From positions 91,968,723 to 92,032,722 of the forward strand of contig CM049309.1 in NCBI GenBank assembly GCA_026874595.1: a stretch of DNA of 64,000 nucleotides, read 5' to 3'. This DNA comes from Sipunculus nudus. Taxonomy: Eukaryota; Annelida; Sipuncula; Golfingiida; Sipunculidae. Under the pieces are notes generated by a model, which was not told where the DNA came from, ran no database searches, and was given only the letters and a program-made list of their open reading frames with translations. A program made the translations under genes and the position numbers. Shown piece after piece: positions 37,841-49,350 of the stretch (position 1 is the stretch's first letter; each line of letters starts with the position of its first letter).

Positions 37841-40144
37841 ATTTTCAGTGGAAAAAACGAATGCTATTGTTGCGTTTTCGGTAGGATTATTTGTTTGTTT
37901 GTTTTGCGTTTTAACCGCGTATACATGCGCGTGAGTCATAGGAAACATAGTGGGAATACAACACATAAAAATTGACATGTCTTTCGTAATAACAATTGCT
38001 GCACCAGATGTCAGCACGAGTGGCACTGCCTTCAAAACTGCTGACAAACAGGTGCACAAACAGGAAAAAAATGACCAAACAGCTAGACAAAACCAACTCT
38101 AAGTCACTAACCTCAAGATTATTTGATTTTTACGAACCAAATACAAACCGTGTATCACATAATGAGATGTCCTGAACATAGGAAAGCAAACAGACAAAAC
38201 AGAAAACCAACATTTGTGAATTTACAACTTATATTTAATTTCGTTCTCAAATATAACAATATATGTACATATATGTACGAGGGTGTTATTGAAACGGCAC
38301 ATATTAGTAAATGACGCGCTAACTTGTCCAGAATTGTCCTAGGAAGTCAGAAAACGGGCAATTATTTGCCTGTATCATGACCTAAATGTAATAAAATTTG
38401 TATGCAGTCATCAATCGGGCAGGGCAGTTACTTCTTCTCAAGGCTGTTCTTATACAATAGGGAATGAAGGCGTGTCACGTGACGTAGGAAAAAAGAGGCC
38501 ATAGGTCAACTGATTGGTGCATGGAGGTCAGCCGTGTCGTTGCCGGTGTTCTGTACAATACATAATATTCTTATACCTGACGTGGGTTTTTCGGTGCAGC
38601 TGGTATGGAGAATGTTGCTGTCTGTGTAGTTCAGACCTTGAGTGTGAGTACAGCTGGGCTTGACCAAGATCTAAAGGCAGACCGATGTCTCTACAAGTTG
38701 GGACTATAACGCTAATGAAAAGGAATTACCATTCTAGAAGTAAGTACAAAGAGAACGTACTCACAGGGCTCGTAAAGATAACGGTTAAAGGGGAGATTAC
38801 GCAAGCAAAGTTTATCGGTAAATAGTTATAGGCTAGCTACTTGCAATGGAGCTAGCCGTAACGAGTGAGCTACCTAGGGTTTTAAGATACATGCTTCAGT
38901 GGACACAACAGCAGTGAATTCTCTACCGCATTTATATATATATATCCTCAGCTTTAATAAATAAGATAAAAAAAGTAAAAAAAAATAGTTGTAACACCGT
39001 AGGTCTGCCACTGGAGGTATCGCGACCCCTTTGCGTATTTCTGTCGCGTATTTTTGCGTATTTTCGTGACCATGCACGACCTGAGCCGTCTGCCTCCGCC
39101 GTATATACATATACCGCATGTTGTCGTGTGGCGAGCACCGGGGTCTCAACCTACCGAGCAATGCAGTCTGTGTGACCCATCAACGTCAAGCCACCAATAA
39201 AATGTTAAACATCGCGCTACTATTGAGTTGAAACCTAAGGTCACTGAGACGGGACGGAGTTTTATCGAGTCTACGGATACTAAAATTTACTGCCACATGC
39301 TCTGACATTACATATAATTACATACCGTGCACACACAATACGCCGTCTGAGCCCTCTGCCGTTACTTCCCATTGATCCCCATAACGGAGAGCTTGTAAAG
39401 TACATTTATTTACCTACCATGCACCCTGCACTTAATATGTAAACTACCTCTTGAAAAGCTGTTGTGACGCCTATCCTTACAATCCATGCAGGTTACGCTG
39501 TACCACGCTCAAATCTTATCTTGAAGTGTGCCTGGTGACAAGCCTTACTCAATTGTCCTCAGACACTATAAATGATCCTGCGTTAGTTGGGATCCTCCCG
39601 CCTACCCGCGGATTTTGTCGTTAGGATGTAACTTTTCCCACTAGACGATCGTCTGCTACTGAGGATTATCAAATTTGCTGCTACGTTTTGTCCTGTAATG
39701 TGGCTTATACGAGAAGGTCCAGACAATCAGTTTTGGCGTTTCTGGCTAAACTCCAGTCCAATAAAAGGTCAGATGTTATAAGTTAGTCGCGCGGCTCTTA
39801 ATCCTTTTGGTTGCTAGAGTACGCGGACGCAGATGAACATACATACACATTAAAGTTTCAGTTAAAAAGGGCTGTCACATATATTGCTGACCACCGTCTC
39901 ACACCATCTATCCGGTACTTTGTCACTAGGCTAGATCTCTGCTTTGCAGTTATTGCGTTTATTTTTGGGAGTGTGGATCTAGTTAATTAAAGATGCATGG
40001 TTATAGGATCATCTACATGAAATACACATGACAGGAATTAAAGATCAAATTCAAATACTCAATTAACAACACTTTTACCACTTATGTTACTACCCCAGTT
40101 ATTATTATATTAACATAAGAATATATAATCGACCTACGATTCAG
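37841..40144. other. Non-coding DNA with a mixed-composition island
   Basis: Between 37,900 and 39,700 the sequence is less AT-rich, with overlapping frames on both strands at 38,874-39,161 but no domain. An E-box palindrome near 38,478 is listed separately. No gene is supported. Confidence 0.5.
38474..38517. promoter_or_regulatory. GTCACGTGAC palindrome near an inverted CCAAT box
   Basis: GTCACGTGAC at 38,474-38,483 matches the core of the CLEAR/USF-type bHLH-zip site. ATTGG, the reverse of CCAAT, is at 38,513-38,517. The pair would suit a promoter, but no transcript evidence exists in the sequence. Confidence 0.22.
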
Positions 40145-41910
40145 GGCCTATGTGATCAAAGGTCTCGCATGGGTATTTGCGAGCAAATCCCTTTCGCAAA
40201 CCTCTCGCAGATTGATTTTGCATGTGATCAAAACTTTCGCAAACTAACTAAAAGGCGCAGGCTCTCGTAAATTTGCGAATTTCAAAAACCTCTCGCAGCC
40301 TCTTTTGGTCCTGTTCATGCACGGAAGAGAGCCGAGACACGGTAAATGCTTCATGCCAGCAAAAGCATTTAATGTTTAAAATCAGAATACTCTTTAATTT
40401 CGATACGATCCCAGGTGTATATGTAAACGTTCCTTAATATGCATATATGTATTTATTTTTATAAATCAAATAGGTCAAATATGATTATACTACATGGTTA
40501 TGAAATAAACATATAAATATGTTTTTGCACGTTATATGTTTCTATTTTATTAGAGTTTCATGACATATATAACATACAATATATTATATATTATATATTC
40601 ATTGTGGCTAAACACTTTTTTATCACGTATGTCTTCCTTCTCTTAAAAAATCGGCATCCTTTGTGCATATTCAATTTTGAATATATAACTGGAGAATCTT
40701 AAAGTAAGTATAAAAAATGCATATTTTATTAAAAATATCTAATACTTATTGCTTGGTAATAAATTGTTCTAATTTAAAATGAAAATTAATGAATCTGAAG
40801 TCTCAGAGTTTTCCATTTCATCGACATCAACTGATGTGTAGAACGTTTATAAAATTTATCATACATAAATCATATATCATATATGTTATGTTATAAATTA
40901 ACGGTAGTCTGTGAGCTGAAATAGCTGATTAATTATCTCTTATGCTTGCATCGGTGCTATCGGTTCTATCGGTGTTTCTCTGTATGATTTATTGGAGAAT
41001 TTGAATATATTTTGAACAATAATAGTACAAAATTAAAATGTTTCTACAGAGGAATTCACGATAACTTTAAAATCATTAAAAGCAAAAGACAAGCCACAAG
41101 AATGGTTAGGTAACAAAATCAATGATTCAAGGTTGAAGTTGGCACTTGTCAAAGGTTGCATGTATCTATGGCAGACTTGTTTGTAAATGAACTTCGGATT
41201 AGTTCACATTTTTATAAAATCAGAAAATAACTTAGCTTTGTAAATTACCAAATTTATATGACATGAATTTACACCAGTTCAGATTTATATGAATTACGAA
41301 AGTTAACTTACGTTATATTTCTTATGAATAAGATTTTTACAATATTTAAAACAATCATGATATAAATACCTTGGAAATATTCCTGATTTTGAACATATGC
41401 ACAATCACAACATATGTATTTCATCATGTATAGTTATTATAACAATAACAAGATGCACGAACGTGTTCATTCAGAGGAATGCATAATATCATACAGAGCA
41501 AATACCACATATAAAGCGAATTTCTCTCAATGAGTCATGATGATTTTGACAGTTTTTAAAGTACAAAGTCTCTTTTGCGTCTGTTTTAAAGGCGTTCAGT
41601 TAATTAAGAATATAATTAAAATATGCAATTTAGGAATGCGTTAATGGATTCGGCGATAGAAAACGCAGCAAAATTTCATAGGTTCAACGCCCATCCCTTC
41701 TCCCTCCCTCCCAGCCTTTAAGATAAAAATCGTGTTATGTCAATATAACGTCAGGGATCAGCTCTAAATTCTCAGCTGGGAAAAAGATATGATATCTGGA
41801 TTTAGACCCCATGCTTTTGAAACCTGAAATCCAGTCTTAAATGATGATATATATAATTGTTGTTACCTTCATCTTCTTTCAGTATACAAGCTTTTATAAA
41901 TATGTGTGTG

Positions 41911-41950
<40 letters not shown>

Positions 41951-42260
41951 GGCATATATAGGCGGATTTGGACTTTATACGGAAAAACTGTACAAGAAGA
42001 TTCGTCGAGACGTAAGATAAAAAAATTAATGCGTTGATCACTCTTGAACATATTCCGATCTGCAGTGTGTTTCAAGGCGTATCCCGAATGTCAATAGAAC
42101 GCGGGTTACGAGTGTTCGCAACGGCTGATTAATCGCAAAATTGCGAGAGACGTGCGAGAAGTTTCCAGCACACTTCGCAAAAAAAATTTGCGAGCCTTCG
42201 CAAACCTTCCGCAATTCCCCTCGCAATCGCAAATTTGCAAATTTTTCGATCACATAGGCC
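40145..42260. mobile_element. Non-autonomous TIR element with GGCCTATGTGATC ends
   Basis: GGCCTATGTGATC at 40,145-40,157 is matched by its exact reverse complement at 42,248-42,260, bounding 2,116 bp. Inside each end lies about 130-170 bp crowded with TTCGCAAA, CTCGCA and TTTGCGA motifs; on the left a second TGTGATCAAA occurs near 40,220. The interior is very AT-rich, has no transposase-like frame and contains a (TG)n tract. Subterminal motif clusters are common in hAT and related DNA transposons, where they bind transposase. No unambiguous target-site duplication is visible: ATTC lies near both ends but not flush with them. Confidence 0.7.
41903..41948. repeat. (TG)n microsatellite
   Basis: TG repeats with one GAGGG interruption, lying inside the TIR element. 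Confidence 0.93.
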
Positions 42261-44020
42261 AAATTCTTGCATTTATTATATCACTCTCCAGTTACTGTAT
42301 CAGTTTCCCGTCCCCAATAGGTTTAACGTCACCGCAGCCATTCTGAGACACCTGATAACTGGAGAATCACAAATATCAATGTCCTGAACAGGAAATGTAA
42401 ACTTATTTCATACCAACGCACAGTACTTGTTCCCCGTCAGATCTTTAGCAAAGCGCGTATCATATTTCTGAAGGGGACTGAAAGTCCCAGTTTATAAGTT
42501 AATCATGTCGTCCTTGGACAGGTCTTCATGGACATTGTGGCCTAAACTTAGTGCGAGTTAAGAATAAAAAGTGTGATTTTATCAATTTGGTATACTTTGT
42601 ATAAATAGCAGCATTTAGAATATATTGGCATGTACATTTTGCCATGATCGTAACAAGAACTGTCACTGTACATTCTATGTAAATCTAAATCAAATATACG
42701 TTTTAGTCCATTTATGATTAGACTGGTAGGCCTATATTTCATCTAATCTTGAGTTCAATACATTTCTGAAAATTATTTATGTACCAAAAGTGTCTTTGTT
42801 TGCTTCAATATCTACCGGCCACTGTCGGCGTCTCTCTTACACATGATATCACTTTCGGAACAGACTTTGGTTTTTGACACAGACTTCGGTTTTTGAACCA
42901 GACTTTGAACCAGACCTTAGTTTTTGTATCACTCTATTTTGCACCAGCTCTCATCTGCGTCATTATAACTTCAGTGCATGTTTTTTTTTTTTGTATTTTC
43001 ATTCTCAGTTTGTATCATCGCCCAGGCTATATGTGCCTCTGTTTCCTCAGCATTTTTTCCATATTATCATCAATGGCATACTGATTGCAGGAATATAGTC
43101 CCCTGGTATAGGACGTGTTAAAACGGCCTGCGGGAAAGGTAGGCGTCGCTACTTTTAGTCTTTGCACCTATGCGTGTCAGTTTTCAGGGACAAGCTGGGG
43201 TTTGATGGTATTTGAGCTTTTCAACCCAGACAACCTACTGGGAAAAGTATTATATCTCATAATATAATGGTGGGAAATGAAGAAATAAATTGCACATCTT
43301 AAAATGACATAAATGTGTGATTTCCAATATCGAAAAGTCTCGCTGATAAAGGTTATGTACACCAAGTAGCCTTCTACTTTAAGTACACCCCCCCCCCCCC
43401 CGTCTCTACCTGTGCGGCGTACGTCTCTGGGTCGCTGGGTTGGGGATATTTTGACCTTTTCAATAACAGTCGGGGTCAGGTGGGGCCACGGGGGTCTGTG
43501 GAAAGGTGCGTATATTTCTATACATTATTGTCACTTTCTGTGTAAATAAAGCAGCTGATGATCGCTACGCGTGTGAAAATGACAAAGTTTGACTTCAAAG
43601 AAACCAGCGCATTGTCGGTGGCGTGATGGGCCTTCCGATGGCCTCTATAAGTGTACTCTGTGTGTGTACACTAATATTTTAGTTAACCAACCGGCCCCTC
43701 AGATTGTGCTACTCTGTGACTCGAACTGCCTTTTGTGTTCTTTTCTGTGTCACAAAGTCTTTGTGTTCACGGATCTTGAGAATTTGCCCATGTTGATAAT
43801 ATTTGCCTTTGCTTGTCTTCGTGCAGGGTAAATAAAACAAAATAAACTGTAGATGTGAATTCCGATCTCCATATTGGTATATGATACCAATACTGGTTTA
43901 TTTGTATAGCCGTATGAAGTTTATATCTTTTTCACTTGGTGTTCATATATGGTTTAGAGATTAGCAGGGTCAGGTAATTGAAGCCAGGCATGGGGCACCG
44001 TAAGAATATTTATGACCATT

Positions 44021-44022
<2 letters not shown>
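42261..44022. other. Non-coding DNA with a poly-C run
   Basis: No gene supported. Poly-C at about 43,387-43,402. A perfect 9-bp stem with an ATG loop (TATTGGTAT / ATACCAATA) lies at 43,872-43,892. The 80-codon frame at 43,589-43,831 has no recognisable domain. Confidence 0.5.

Positions 44023-44068
<46 letters not shown>
44023..44068. repeat. (GA)n microsatellite
   Basis: About 46 bp of GA dinucleotides. The Arg-Glu run of the overlapping frame comes from it. Confidence 0.95.
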
Positions 44069-44070
<2 letters not shown>

Positions 44071-44202
44071 GGCTATGGGATGGTCAGTTTATAAAACAAA
44101 GACGCGGACACTAGCATATGAGTATTGGAGTCTGTATAATTCTAACCGATTGAGTACTCGTATAGACGTATATACTAGGACAGTTTCATGTAGTTATCTT
44201 GG

Positions 44203-44330
44203 CCAAGGAGTTTATGTTTTTACTCGTGTCACTTTGTTGGTTTGTTTTAACTGTTCATTTGATCACAAATTATCGATTTACATGAAACTTTGTGGATTGA
44301 TGAAAATTAAAGGGTTGTTTTCCTTTAGTG
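44203..44330. mobile_element. Fragment of a dispersed repeat (low confidence)
   Basis: CCAAGGAGTTTATGTTTTTA followed by a TTTGTTGGTTTGTTT tract and ACATGAAACTTTGTGGATTGATG resembles a dispersed repeat that I recall as common in invertebrate genomes (variable start, TTTGTTTG run, then CATGAAACTT). This is recollection, not a database match. Confidence 0.3.
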
Positions 44331-44449
44331 GAGGAATGCGCTCCATGCTAAGTCCCGTTGTAGTTAATCATGCAGGGACTTTAAAACGTGCCTGTAACGA
44401 GTCAGTCTAGATAAAGAGCGCTTTCTCATCCGTGGTATATTATAGGGCA

Positions 44450-45205
44450 CCTTTTTGCTTTTGTATTTTGCTACAGGTGTCCGTTGACATTCTGATTCGT
44501 GTTAGGCTCAAGGCCTATGCGTTGCTGTGGCGTGTAGAGACACAGCGCTCGGTGTAATCCGTACTGGTTGACCTGGCGTGTTAGGACACAGCGTTCGTGC
44601 TAATCTGAAATTTTCTGGGCTGTTATCGCTCTATGAGCGCGTGTGTCTTGTTGTGTTCTTTGGATTGTTCCTGAAATGGAAAATTCTAGGCTTGAGGTGA
44701 AAAGTTATAATGTGTTGAGAGCCGAGGAGAGAGAGAGAAATATTTCAGCGGACACGGAAGAGTGCGAGTCAGTTTGTGGACCTTTCCGATGATTGCAGCA
44801 CTTATAGATATTCTTCGAACTTTGTAACATATTTTATTAAGTCTTCAGTTTGCCTTTGGGACTATTACCAGAACTTCACTTTTGGATCACAACAGATAGA
44901 TTTCTGGATTGAATTGGTTTATTATTCTCTTAGAAGGTTTACGTGAATTGTTCATCTGGATTATATGTTTTAAAGGACTTGTTGAGCTGTGACAGTGGTG
45001 GTATCCAGAAAAGCCTAGGATCCGGACACTCTGGTACTTTACACATTTATTTATTATACTGTGTAATTGTATAGTAAAAATTTCATTTATTATGCTGTGT
45101 AATTGTATTGATTTACTATTTTACTGTTGTTATACTGTGTAATTGTATCGATTTAATATATTGTAATGTAAGGGTTGTTTTAAGAATAAACTATAATTAT
45201 TTGTT
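44450..45205. other. Possible solo LTR or retroelement-like tail
   Basis: A 0.75-kb segment of different character from its flanks. It ends with three imperfect copies of ATACTGTGTAATTGTAT near 45,055, 45,090 and 45,131, followed by AATAAACT and a short A-run at about 45,209. An LTR with a polyadenylation signal, or the 3' end of a processed transcript, would look like this. No primer-binding site, second copy or coding region was found. Confidence 0.2.
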
Positions 45206-45345
45206 AACAAAAAAAACCACTGACTTCTTTTTTCATTCCCCTAGACATTTCACGCTGCCTAGTGTTACAGAATCTGATTTTTATTTATCTCCGTAACAAA
45301 AATTATGCTCGTCACAACTACGTGATCTGTTGTTATTAGGTTCCG

Positions 45346-45349
<4 letters not shown>

Positions 45350-45407
<58 letters not shown>
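45350..45407. repeat. (AT)n microsatellite
   Basis: About 58 bp of alternating A and T. Confidence 0.95.
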
Positions 45408-45411
<4 letters not shown>

Positions 45412-46469
45412 CAAGCACGTAAACTAAAGAGTGGGAACAAAACATGACATGGCCCATCTCTGCACAGTGACACTTAGGAAATATTCTTTTGTAGAATGTC
45501 TTGATATAACCAAGCACTGGAGACCGATTCTAGGTACAGCTAAGGAGTGCTCGACCCTAACATTTCTTACAAATTGCTGCCCTGAAGGACGCAGGGAGAG
45601 CATGAAGCATGGCGGAACAATTGGCGTGTAACTACCTGTTTTCAGAGAGATGAGTTTAGGGTTCAATTAACTTACCTTCTTTGTATTTAATATTGAGACG
45701 AGGGTGCGGGTGTCCCTGTTTGTTTGGGCTTGTTATTCAGATTCGAAAAAAGTTCCGATACCGGGAAACTCAAATGTATAGGGCACGAGCCGTCCACGTA
45801 TAGGGCACGAACAACGGTATGTTAAGAGAAGGGGGGGGGGGGCTTAATGTGACGATAAGTTTGTTTCCTTATTTAAATTTCAGGCTAATGTAGGAACAGA
45901 GTAACAATTATAAGCTACAGCTTTCCCGGCTTTTAGTTCACACTTATTAGTGTGGACATTCCTTCAGTATACCACAACAGCCACTAGGTAGAGCGCAAGA
46001 ATGATCCAATTAGTCGGTACGTTCATATTCATGAAAAGAAAGCGAGAAGAAATGAAATAAACCATTGCAAAACATACTGCATGGGTGTACAGACAAGGTC
46101 TTGTTTATGGTATTTATCATTAGATAGTATTATAATAACAAAGTCTATCTCTACAGGTAAATTGCACATAGGACAATGATATGGTGGTAAATGTTAACGA
46201 TAAATAATAACTATTAAATAAATGTTCAAAAAAATCTGATAGTTAAACTTAGGATAAATAAATTATTGTGTTTGGAGGAAATTGAAGCCAATTGTTATTT
46301 CTTTTATGTTTTATAAGCCTGTAAACGGTTTCCTTGAATTTACACAAAATTAAAGTCAACTTTAAAATGGTACTATTTATGGATTAAAAAGGTACACGTT
46401 TATTTCGGTTAATATTACCGATGATGACAGTCTCATCCAACTTTAAACCTTCAAACACTGGTCTTTTGG
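45408..46469. other. Non-coding DNA
   Basis: No gene supported. Overlapping 66-80-codon frames on both strands at 45,424-45,666 lack domains. A poly-G run lies at about 45,831-45,842. Confidence 0.5.
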
Positions 46470-46735
46470 GTCTGTTCATTCCTGTAGATTTTTCTTGGGT
46501 CCTAAGTGAGCAGAAGCAACCAAACAGGGTTCAAAAGGTGTTATGAGATTATTTGTTCTATCAGTACGTTTCTGTCTGCTCAAACTAGAAGACATTGACT
46601 TATCTGTGTAGAGGAGCGAACCACTGTGACAAAGACCTTGGCCAAGTGTATAAACATGAAGAACGGTAAAAGCAGGAATCGAACCTTGAGCTGTGCGATC
46701 ACAGGTCCCGATTACAGGGCCACCAGGCATAACAC
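46470..46735 (-). mobile_element. Probable tRNA-derived SINE, minus strand
   Basis: On the minus strand GGTTCGATTCC (46,675-46,685) matches the pol III B box. About 35-50 bp upstream, GGTGGCCCTGTAATCGGG could hold a degenerate A box, with a CTGTG/CACAG stem between them. Downstream sequence to about 46,470 would be the SINE body, but I see no clear tail or target duplication. It does not fold into a proper tRNA. The 20-bp minisatellite starts exactly at the 5' end of this tRNA-like head. Confidence 0.35.
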
Positions 46736-46930
46736 AGGGACACCAGGCATTACACAGTGACACCAGGCATTACACACGGGCACCAGGCAATACACAAGGA
46801 CACCAGGCATTACACACGGACACCAGGCATTACACACGGACACCAGGCATTACACACGGACACCAGGCGTTACACACGGACACCAGGCATTACACACGGA
46901 CACCAGGCATTACACACGGACACCAGGCAC
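46721..46930. repeat. 20-bp minisatellite, about 10.5 copies
   Basis: The unit is CACCAGGCATTACACACGGA. The first units (AACACAGGGA, TACACAGTGA) are degenerate and those from 46,801 on are nearly perfect, so homogenisation has gone on at the right side. Frames with repeated Thr-Pro-Gly-Ile-Thr-His-Gly-His come from this array. Confidence 0.96.
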
Positions 46931-49244
46931 CATCACTCTCCTCATGCTCACATGGTACTAGTCAGTGAAGAAGGTCCCATCACCATGGTAATGATACTTG
47001 CCAGAGCAATCGATAATCGTGACGGTCCATCAATCGGGATAGGATATGATCCTGGATCAAAATCGAGCTTTAGTGCCAGGTGATATTCGTTCAGATCTCT
47101 AAATTTGCTCTTATAACAATATACTCTATTATGGGCGTAGATGGTAGACTGGCATGATCCGACTGTAGGATGAAAAGCTCATCTCGTCCTAATTCTTGGT
47201 TATATCCTGGTATACAGAGCTTTTAAAAGGTAGGTTTATGACATATGCTTATAGAATTGGTGAAAACCGATAAACAAACGTTGGTAAAAACCAAGACTCC
47301 TTCGTGCTCACTTTAGTGCCCAGCTTTGAGGGGTCTTAGGGCTTTCTTCAGCTGTTGTATAATATGCATGGTCAATGGTCAAAGTCACTAAGCTGTCAGT
47401 AATATCTGGAATGTTATACCTGCAGACTCCTAGTGTCAAGGGTTAGTACAATTCAAATTGTGTGCGTGTATTGTTATGTTCATTCAAAAGGTGAAACGTA
47501 AATGCCTGGTCACGTGGTCGTTTTCTGACAGCCACATTCAGCTCTCATTTTCACCTGATTGCCATATTCTCCTTTTGATCTCATTTATAAAAGTCTTAAT
47601 AACATATTAATTATTGCAAGAATATCCCGTGCAATGTTAAGTCCAAATAAAAGCCCCGTCTCCTTATTTTTATCTTAGTCCGTTTTGTACCATGTTTTAT
47701 TGAGACTAACGGATGTTATTGTTCAAGACTTTGACAAACATAAAGGTAAACCTTTGATTTTTTTTTTTTTTGGTTTCTTGCTGTTCGGTTTTATGACACG
47801 ATTTCCTGTTGCCATTTAAACAGACAATACAGGTTGTAATTTCATACTGCCCAGTCTGCATGTAACCATTATGTCGCTGAATAAAGAGCAATTGTCATAC
47901 ACAGTTCCCGATTGTTAGTCAAAACCTTGGATATGTCTCTAAGTTTATATGGAATTAGGGTCCACATGAGATGACACAAGGTCCATGGCCTGATACACAA
48001 GAGAACAATCCATTCCTTGTGCGGCAGTGAATTTGTGTTTTACTAGGTCACTAGGTACAGTCGTTCAGGCTGTCGCCGAGCAAGGGCAGACGGTACAAGC
48101 AAGGGCCGGCCTCCTTGTAGACCTGAAGGGGGCGCTTCTAAACGGAATCACTGAAACGGCGCCGCCATAAAAACATTGGATAAATAGAAATGCAGGAAGC
48201 TGAAGTTTCTCTGAGATTTTTTTTTTTCGTTGCCGGCACGTTGTATTTTAATCATGGGTATTTTCCCCCTGTGTGAGGTCTCGTGGAATCGTTTGTCCCT
48301 GACTATGCCAACACACTGTTGAAATCTTGGGAGGCATTTTATCCGAAACTTGATTGTCTCAGCTACTGGCAGCTTAACGTTCTTCAAATAATCACGGAGA
48401 GGACTTGAAGGAAAGCCGTACCAGCTGAGACCACCATAACTAACACCATGTCGCAGGTTCTTGTGAGAGTCACGTTAGTCAATTGACACTGCCCAAGAAG
48501 TACTCGACCCCGCGCGGCTTCACACGAACACCTCAGATTCCTTGTTTTTTTCTCGTGTAGTTAACTAATCCCCCAGGTTGCTTAAGGCAAGACTGGTCCC
48601 CTCCCCTTTTATTTCTCAGTCTGCTGAGTGTTGCGTAGGTTAAAACATAACTATGATGAAAAAATTGAAACCGTTCATTTGTTTGCAACATACTCAAAGT
48701 AAGCTTAAATTATCACTAGTTATGTTACGATATCACAGACCTTTCTTTACAACTCTTAAAAAAACATATCAATTGTTGTTGTCAAACAGTGTTTAGATTT
48801 CGATATCTGGCCTAGTCTTAATGTTAGTTCACTTACTGGTCCATTGTCAACAATTAGCGAATGACAGAGCTGCATGTACAAATGTCAAGGCTGAGGTTAT
48901 ACTTGACACATACCTGTTAAAGCATCTGAGAAATACAAAGGTCAGAAAAACATGTCTATCATGGAAAAATCTTATCTACCTGGAGCTTCCTAAAGTCACA
49001 AAAACAAGGAGGAATTCTTACATGGGAACCAATCTAGTGTGTTTTTTGGGAAAAGACATCTTGCAAACGAAAAAGGAAACTAAGATGTGTCGTCCTCGGG
49101 CTACAAAATTTCTTCTGGGAGTAAACAATGCAAACAAAAATCCATAGAAATTCACCCTTGTTCCACCCCTTTCCATTCGCGTTACTAAAATGTTAATGTT
49201 TCTTTTAATAGTATTTTCATAAGTACGTAAGAAATAAGTACATA
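46931..49244. other. Non-coding DNA
   Basis: Mixed composition. Around 48,050-48,480 it is less AT-rich. A T-run lies at 47,758-47,772. Apart from the weak frame at 48,821-49,147, no gene is supported. Confidence 0.5.
48821..49147 (+). CDS. Hypothetical 108-residue frame, doubtful
   Basis: ATG-initiated frame ending TAG, one of the longest not caused by a repeat. The product is Lys/Leu/Thr-rich with five cysteines spread evenly. It has no signal peptide, membrane segment or motif that I recognise. It overlaps a minus-strand 87-codon frame (49,018-49,281) and ends just before the hairpin repeat at 49,245, so it may be chance. No promoter or splice context supports it. Confidence 0.12.
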   Translation: MLVHLLVHCQQLANDRAACTNVKAEVILDTYLLKHLRNTKVRKTCLSWKNLIYLELPKVTKTRRNSYMGTNLVCFLGKDILQTKKETKMCRPRATKFLLGVNNANKNP

Positions 49245-49350
49245 AAGCTCGGCATACACGTTGCGACGCGACCCGACTCAACTCAACTCAACTAAACAGT
49301 TTTTGACCTGTTGAGTTGAGTCGGGTCGCAACGTGTATGCCGGCCTTAAG
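49245..49350. mobile_element. Short hairpin MITE-like element
   Basis: The left arm starting GGCATACACGTTGCGAC at 49,251 pairs with a right arm ending GTCGCAACGTGTATGCC at 49,341, continuing through CCGACTCAACTCAAC and GTTGAGTTGAGTCGG. The stem is over 30 bp, broken only by an extra GCGAC in the left arm. The loop of about 22 bp is TCAACT...GACCT. The outer flanks (TAAAGCTCGGC and, inverted, TTAAGGCCGGC) are still partly complementary. A length near 105 bp, near-perfect arms and TTAA-like flanks fit a MITE. Confidence 0.6.

Noticed and set aside
38874..39161. 95-codon minus-strand frame
   Set aside because: Overlapping 68-codon frame on the same strand, a microsatellite-derived segment in the C-terminal half and no domain.
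46693..47083. 91- and 108-codon frames with Thr-Pro-Gly-Ile-Thr-His-Gly-His repeats
   Set aside because: Translation of the 20-bp minisatellite; two plus frames are open together, as expected from a repeat lacking stops.
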